Below are positions 59,617 to 64,000 of a stretch of 64,000 nucleotides of DNA, piece after piece. The position numbers and the translations under genes were made by a program. Source of the DNA: Desertimonas sp963772825 (lineage in GTDB: Bacteria > Actinomycetota > Acidimicrobiia > Acidimicrobiales > Ilumatobacteraceae); the NCBI GenBank assembly GCA_963772825.1, contig CAVYYX010000022.1, positions 228,260 to 292,259 of the forward strand. Direction: 5' to 3'. Position 1 is the stretch's first letter. Each line of letters opens with the position of its first letter. Under the pieces are notes generated by a model. The model was not told where the DNA came from and did no database searches. It worked only from the letters and a program-made list of their open reading frames with translations.

Positions 59617-60965
59617 ATGGGCGTTCCGACCGCGATCGCGCCGCGCGGCGTGCGGCTCGGGCTGCGCGAGAACGCCGCCCAGTTCTCGCTCCTCGTCGCC
59701 GTCAACGCTCTCGTCGGGGGCATGATCGGCCAGGAACGAACCGTCCTCCCGCTGCTCGCCGAGGACGAGTTCGGGCTCACCGCATACACCGCGACGCTCA
59801 CGTTCATCGCCGCCTTCGGCATCGTCAAGGCGATCACCAACTTCTTCGCCGGCACCCTGTCGGACCGCTACGGCCGCAAACCCGTGCTCGTCGCCGGTTG
59901 GCTCGTCGCCGTGCCGGTGCCGCTGCTGTTGATGTGGGCACCGACGTGGGGGTGGGTGATCGCCGCCAACGTCCTGCTCGGTGTCAACCAAGGGTTGACC
60001 TGGTCGACGACGGTGATCATGAAGATCGACCTCGTCGGCCCGGCCCGCCGCGGCCTCGCCATGGGTCTCAACGAAGCCGCCGGTTACGGCGCCGTCGCCG
60101 CCACCGCATTGGCTACCGGCTACATCGCCGCACGCGCCGGGCTGCGCCCCGAACCATTCCTTCTCGGTGTCGCCTTCGCCGGGCTTGGGCTCGGACTGTC
60201 GGTGCTGTTCGTGCGCGAGACCCAGGGCTACGCCCGCCACGAAGCGGCCGCCCACCACCACACCGACGACGAACTCATCCACCGGCGACGTGTTCGTTCT
60301 CACCAGCTTCCGGGAGAAGGCGTTGTCGTCGTGCAGCCAGGCCGGCCTGGTCAACAACCTCAACGACGGGCTCGCCTGGGGGCTGTTCCCCATCTTCTTC
60401 GCCGACGCCGGGCTGTCGATCTCCCGCATCGGCATCCTCGCCGCCGTCTACCCGGCGGTGTGGGGCGTCGGCCAGCTCGTCACCGGCGGCCTGTCGGACC
60501 GCATCGGCCGTAAACCGCTGATCGTCGGGGGCATGCTGACCCAAGCTCGTCGCACTCGCCTGGATCGCCGCCACCACCGGATTCGGGGCCTGGGCCGTCG
60601 GCGCCACCGTGCTCGGCGCCGGCACAGCGATGGTCTATCCCACGCTGCTCGCCGCCATCGGTGACGTCGCCCACCCACGCTGGCGCGCTCGATCCGTCGG
60701 CATCTACCGACTGTGGCGCGACGGCGGGTTCGCCGTCGGCGCAATCCTCGCCGGCATCGTCGCCGACCTCGCCTCCATCGAAGCGGCGATCTGGGCCGTC
60801 GCGACCCTCACCGCCGCATCCGGCATCGTCGTCATCGCCCGCATGTACGAGACCAACCCCGAACGCAACCAACCAAACGACCGTGCGCAACCGGAGAGAA
60901 CTACTGTCAGTTTCGGGCTGGGATTCGAGCTCGCGCCCCGAGCGGATCGGTCTGAGGAGCGCTGA
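59617..60965 (+). CDS. MFS transporter, two frame breaks
   Basis: About 12 helices over ~445 residues. The MFS loop is GTLSDRYGRKPVLVAG, repeated in the second half as GGLSDRIGRKPLIVGG. Frame breaks at about 60279-60283 (ELI to TGDVFVLTSFREKAL) and 60540-60542 (CCC, MLT to LVALAWIAATTG), each one base. It follows the persulfide dioxygenase-like gene by 17 bases and may be an exporter of a sulfur compound (inference). The stop overlaps the VOC gene start. Confidence 0.8.
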
Positions 60966-61324
60966 TGACAGAACCGAACGTCGACATCGTCATCGACTGC
61001 CACGACCTCGAGGGTCTCCTCGACTTCTGGGCAGCCGCACTCGACTATCGCAAAATTGGCATCAAAGACAATTACGCGTTGTTGCTACCCGAGAAGCAAT
61101 CCCACCCGCCCGTGATTCTCCAGCGGGTGCCCGAACCCAAGACTTCCAAGACCCGTGTGCATTTCGACATCAGGGTCGACGATGTCGAAGCGAAGGCGAA
61201 CCAGCTCGAAGCCCTCGGCGCTCGCCGCATCGACGTCGGACAACCCGGCGACGCGGCGTTCATCCCGATGGCCGACCCCGAAGGAAACGAGTTCTGCGTC
61301 TGTCCCGGAGTGCCGCTGACCTGA
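60965..61324 (+). CDS. VOC (glyoxalase/bleomycin resistance) family protein
   Basis: 119 residues with one beta-alpha-beta-beta-beta module pair: VDIVIDCHDLEGLLDFWAAAL and VHFDIRVDDVEAKANQLEALGA with DPEGNEFCVCPG at the end. These are the VOC metal/ligand positions. Overlaps the MFS stop by one base. Substrate unknown. Confidence 0.82.
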   Translation: MTEPNVDIVIDCHDLEGLLDFWAAALDYRKIGIKDNYALLLPEKQSHPPVILQRVPEPKTSKTRVHFDIRVDDVEAKANQLEALGARRIDVGQPGDAAFIPMADPEGNEFCVCPGVPLT

Positions 61325-61433
61325 CGAGCGCGTTTCGACAGGTCAGTTCGACGGGAGCAGCTCGGTTTCTGACGCGGACTTCTCACGATGATCGGCGACG
61401 TCGCGTCCGATGCGGCAGGCAAGACTTGCGGCG

Positions 61434-62987
61434 ATGGATACCCGGCTCCGGCTCGCCGACCTGCTGGCGGGGCTGTCGGTCGTAGTCGATCTGGGATACG
61501 GCCTGCCGATGGAAACGGCGATGCGGTCCAGCATCGTCAGCACGCATCTGGCACGACGGATGGGACTCTCCGAGCGGGAGGCGGCCGACGTCTTCTATGT
61601 CAGTCTCCTCCTCCATGTGGGATGTCTCGCGTACTCTCACGAGACGTCCGCCTGGTTCGGGGACGACGCGGCCGTCCACCGGGCCGTCGTGCGGACGCGG
61701 ACCACCTGGGACGTCGTTTCGGTGTTGATCCCCGAGTCGACGCGCGGGTTGCCCGCGGCCGCCCGAGTCAAGAGCATCGCGCTGCTCGCGGCCAGGGGCC
61801 AGGCGTTCTCGAAACGGCACGACTTGGCCAGCTGCGAGGCCGCCCGGGCGGTCGCTCGTCGCATCGGTCTGTCCGAAGCGGTCAGTACCGCGCTGTTCGA
61901 CGTCCACGAGTGGTGGAATGGCCGAGGCGCCCGGGGCCTCAAGGGCGACGAGATCGCTCCAGCCGCGCGGATCGCCCGCGTGGCCACCGATGCCGTGTTC
62001 TGGGCTGCTCTCGGTGACACCGATACGGTCGCCAAGGCGCTCCGACATCTCGCTGGCAAGCGGCTTGATCCCCACGTGACCGCCGCGTTCACCACCGACG
62101 CCACGGCGTTGCTCGCCGATGCTGCCGCTGGTGACCCGCGGACGAGGGTCGTTGAAATCGAGCCGGCACCGCCGTTAGAGATCGACGAAGCCGACCTGCC
62201 TGTCGTGGCCGCCGCCTTTGGTGATCTGATCGACATCAAGTCCCCGTTCACCCACGGTCACTCGTCCGAGGTCGCCTCGCTGTCGGTGGCGGCGGCAACG
62301 CGGCTGGGCCTGGACCGAGAGAACGTCGTCCGACTCCGTGTGGCCGCCCTCCTCCACGACCTGGGCCGGGCCGGTATCTCCAATGCGGTGTGGGAGAAGC
62401 CGGGACCGCTGACCGTCTCCGAGTGGGAGCAGGTCCGCATGCATCCCTACTACTCGGAACGAATCCTGGCGAGTTCGGCGTCGCTCGCTCCGATCGCCGC
62501 CATCGTCGGCCGGCACCACGAGCGACTCGACGGGTCCGGCTACCACCGTGGCTGCGCCAGTGCCGACCTTGGTATCGCCGCCCGGATTCTCGCAGCGGCG
62601 GACTCATTCCAAGCGATGACCCAGCGTCGACCTCATCGACCTGCGCTCGATCCCGACCGGGCATGTAACGAGCTGTTGCGTCACGCTCGCGATGCTCGGC
62701 TCGACGCGGATGCGGTGGCAGCAGTCCTCGATGCCGCAGGCCAGCCACATCCGGCGGTCAGAGACGATCTGCGACCCGCCGGGCTGAGCCGGCGAGAGGT
62801 GGAGGTCCTGGGTCTAGTCGCTGAGGGCTGCTCGAACCCTGAGATCGGTCGGCGGCTGAGCATCTCCCGCCGCACAGCCGAGCACCACGTCCAACACATC
62901 TACACCAAACTCGGTATCTCGACCCGGGCCGGCGCCGCCCTCTTCGCACTCGAGCACGACCTGCTCCCGCCCAGCCGTCGGAGCTGA
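61434..62987 (+). CDS. double HD-domain (HD-GYP-like) protein with C-terminal LuxR HTH
   Basis: 517 residues. The C-terminal HD-GYP-like domain (about 255-430) has HGHSSEV, LLHDLGRAG (His308-Asp309), HPYYSERIL and HHERLDGSGYHRG, where GYH replaces GYP. The N-terminal half looks like a degraded HD-GYP copy (LLLHVGCLA, VHEWWNGRGARG). Residues ~455-517 form a LuxR-type HTH (LSRREVEVLGLVAEGCSNPEIGRRL, HHVQHIYTKLGISTRAGA). ATG 61434. A cyclic-dinucleotide hydrolase or sensor linked directly to DNA binding is plausible, not shown. Confidence 0.82.
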   Translation: MDTRLRLADLLAGLSVVVDLGYGLPMETAMRSSIVSTHLARRMGLSEREAADVFYVSLLLHVGCLAYSHETSAWFGDDAAVHRAVVRTRTTWDVVSVLIPESTRGLPAAARVKSIALLAARGQAFSKRHDLASCEAARAVARRIGLSEAVSTALFDVHEWWNGRGARGLKGDEIAPAARIARVATDAVFWAALGDTDTVAKALRHLAGKRLDPHVTAAFTTDATALLADAAAGDPRTRVVEIEPAPPLEIDEADLPVVAAAFGDLIDIKSPFTHGHSSEVASLSVAAATRLGLDRENVVRLRVAALLHDLGRAGISNAVWEKPGPLTVSEWEQVRMHPYYSERILASSASLAPIAAIVGRHHERLDGSGYHRGCASADLGIAARILAAADSFQAMTQRRPHRPALDPDRACNELLRHARDARLDADAVAAVLDAAGQPHPAVRDDLRPAGLSRREVEVLGLVAEGCSNPEIGRRLSISRRTAEHHVQHIYTKLGISTRAGAALFALEHDLLPPSRRS

Positions 62988-63115
62988 CGGTCCGACGTTG
63001 GCCCGTCATGGGCAGATCTACCGATGCGAGGCGTCGGCCAACGGTGCACGCTCGAATCCTCGGCACCGCCCGGAATCGAACTCGGCGACGGCCGACCCGA
63101 AAGAGGAGGATGCTC

Positions 63116-63967
63116 ATGGCCACCACCGACAGAATCACGACCGCACCATCCCAACACTGGCCCCCCGAGGCCACCGAGCTCTACCTGCGCGAAGCCGACC
63201 GCATCGAAGCGATCAACGGCCCGTTCGGTCACGTCATGCTCGACACGGCCGCGCTGCAGCCCGGTGAACGGGTGCTCGACGTCGGATGTGGCCACGGCAC
63301 CACGACACTCCACGCAGCCCAACGAGTGAAACCAGCAGGAGCGGCCCTCGGCATCGACATCACGGCCCCGCTGCTCGAACACGCCCGCCAGCGAGCCTCG
63401 AAGGCGGGCATCAGCAACGTCGAGTTTGTGATCGCCGATGCACAGGTGTACCCGTTCCCCGAGGCGTCCTTTGACGTCGTGATCAGCCGGTTCGGAGTCA
63501 TGTTCTTCGATGATCCCGAAGCTGCGTTTTCCAACCTCGGGCGAGCCGTCAGGCCCGGTGGACGACTGGTTGTCGTCTGCCCCCACGACCCGCTTCAAAG
63601 CGAGTGGGTCGCCGTCGCCTTCAGCGCCGCGGCACCGCACGTCGGATTGCCAGATCTCGGTCCCCCCGGCGCACCCGGACCGTTCGCGTTCGCCGACTCG
63701 AGCCGTCTCGAACGAACGATCCAAAGCGGCGGCTTCCATGACGTCAAGCTCCAGACCGTCGTCCGGCCAATCCGAATCGGCGACAACGTCGACGATGTCG
63801 CCACCTTCATCACCTCACTCCCCGAAGGCCAACAACTCCTTTCCGGCAAACCCGCCGACAAGGTGGCTGCCGCAGTCGACGCCCTCAAAGAAGGATTCGC
63901 CCCCTACGCCGGCCACGACGGCGTGATCGTCAACGACACCGCATGGTTGGCGTCAGCCCGCCGCTGA
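63116..63967 (+). CDS. class I SAM-dependent methyltransferase
   Basis: 283 residues. RVLDVGCGHGTTTLHAAQ, LGIDITAPLLEHARQ, FVIADAQVYPFPEASFDVVISRFGVMFF and LGRAVRPGGRLVVVCP are the UbiE-type motifs. ATG 63116 is chosen because AGAGGAGG (63102-63109) is six bases before it and abuts the other ATG at 63110. Substrate unknown. The last 33 bases of the window hold nothing recognisable. Confidence 0.82.
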   Translation: MATTDRITTAPSQHWPPEATELYLREADRIEAINGPFGHVMLDTAALQPGERVLDVGCGHGTTTLHAAQRVKPAGAALGIDITAPLLEHARQRASKAGISNVEFVIADAQVYPFPEASFDVVISRFGVMFFDDPEAAFSNLGRAVRPGGRLVVVCPHDPLQSEWVAVAFSAAAPHVGLPDLGPPGAPGPFAFADSSRLERTIQSGGFHDVKLQTVVRPIRIGDNVDDVATFITSLPEGQQLLSGKPADKVAAAVDALKEGFAPYAGHDGVIVNDTAWLASARR

Positions 63968-64000
63968 CCGGCAGAGCCTCCGATGCGCATCGGCGGGCGG

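Noticed and set aside
62988..63115. Possible tRNA because of a CTCGAATCCT T-loop-like string near 63050
   Set aside because: No acceptor stem, D-arm or anticodon arm can be drawn around it.

Overview
The window is high-GC actinobacterial DNA. Gene content (mycofactocin genes, Mrp antiporter, CIRCE-controlled groESL, t6A/alr/acpS cluster), no 16S or tRNA gene seen, and many start codons only 6-8 bases after a TANNNT hexamer point to Actinomycetota. The class Acidimicrobiia (Ilumatobacter-like) is my inference from overall gene style, not proven here.

Layout. 1-7.4 kb: broken VapC toxin, then acpS, nnr, alr, tsaE, tsaB, rimI, tsaD and a dihydrouridine synthase (cell wall precursor, cofactor repair and tRNA modification). 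7.5-12.9 kb (minus): a phosphonate-type ABC transporter whose binding lipoprotein joins a low-complexity stalk, a FAS1 domain and a PhnD domain. 13-16.4 kb: HAD nucleotidase, maf, two CIRCE operators, groES-groEL. 16.4-23.8 kb: housekeeping and metabolic genes (kinase-like, methyltransferase, nagB, NUDIX, PLP decarboxylase, guaA). 23.9-29.9 kb: NlpC/P60 peptidase, APH-like kinase, CrtI-like oxidoreductase, plsY, and mycofactocin genes mftA and mftC. 29.9-34.2 kb: HelD/HelR-type ATPase and an L-fuconate dehydratase/SDR pair. 34.2-40.2 kb: complete mrpABCDEFG. 40.1-44.1 kb: sulfate assimilation and siroheme (cobA, sulfite reductase, cysH, precorrin-2 dehydrogenase). 44.1-55.2 kb: NDMA/mycofactocin-type alcohol dehydrogenase, LytR-CpsA-Psr protein, valS/cysS (divergent), an OatA-like acyltransferase, a lipoprotein and an acyl-CoA dehydrogenase. 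55.2-64 kb: an accessory stretch with two ArsR regulators, a rhodanese, a persulfide-dioxygenase-like MBL/rhodanese protein, MFS, VOC, an HD-GYP/LuxR protein and two methyltransferases.

Two features cut across the window. First, dispersed intergenic repeats (called A to E here) sit at gene boundaries. Family A (about 65 bp) lies at translation starts of alr, the sulfite reductase and the alcohol dehydrogenase, and at phnC it is bracketed by a 13-bp direct repeat that duplicates the phnC start region. Families B-E are palindromic and mostly sit after stop codons, several between convergent genes. Second, many otherwise well conserved genes carry one or two single-base frame breaks, often in short G or C runs. 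This looks more like sequence error in the assembly than like mass gene decay, and it also explains an apparent TsaD-Dus fusion. Frame-broken genes are annotated over their full reconstructed extent.
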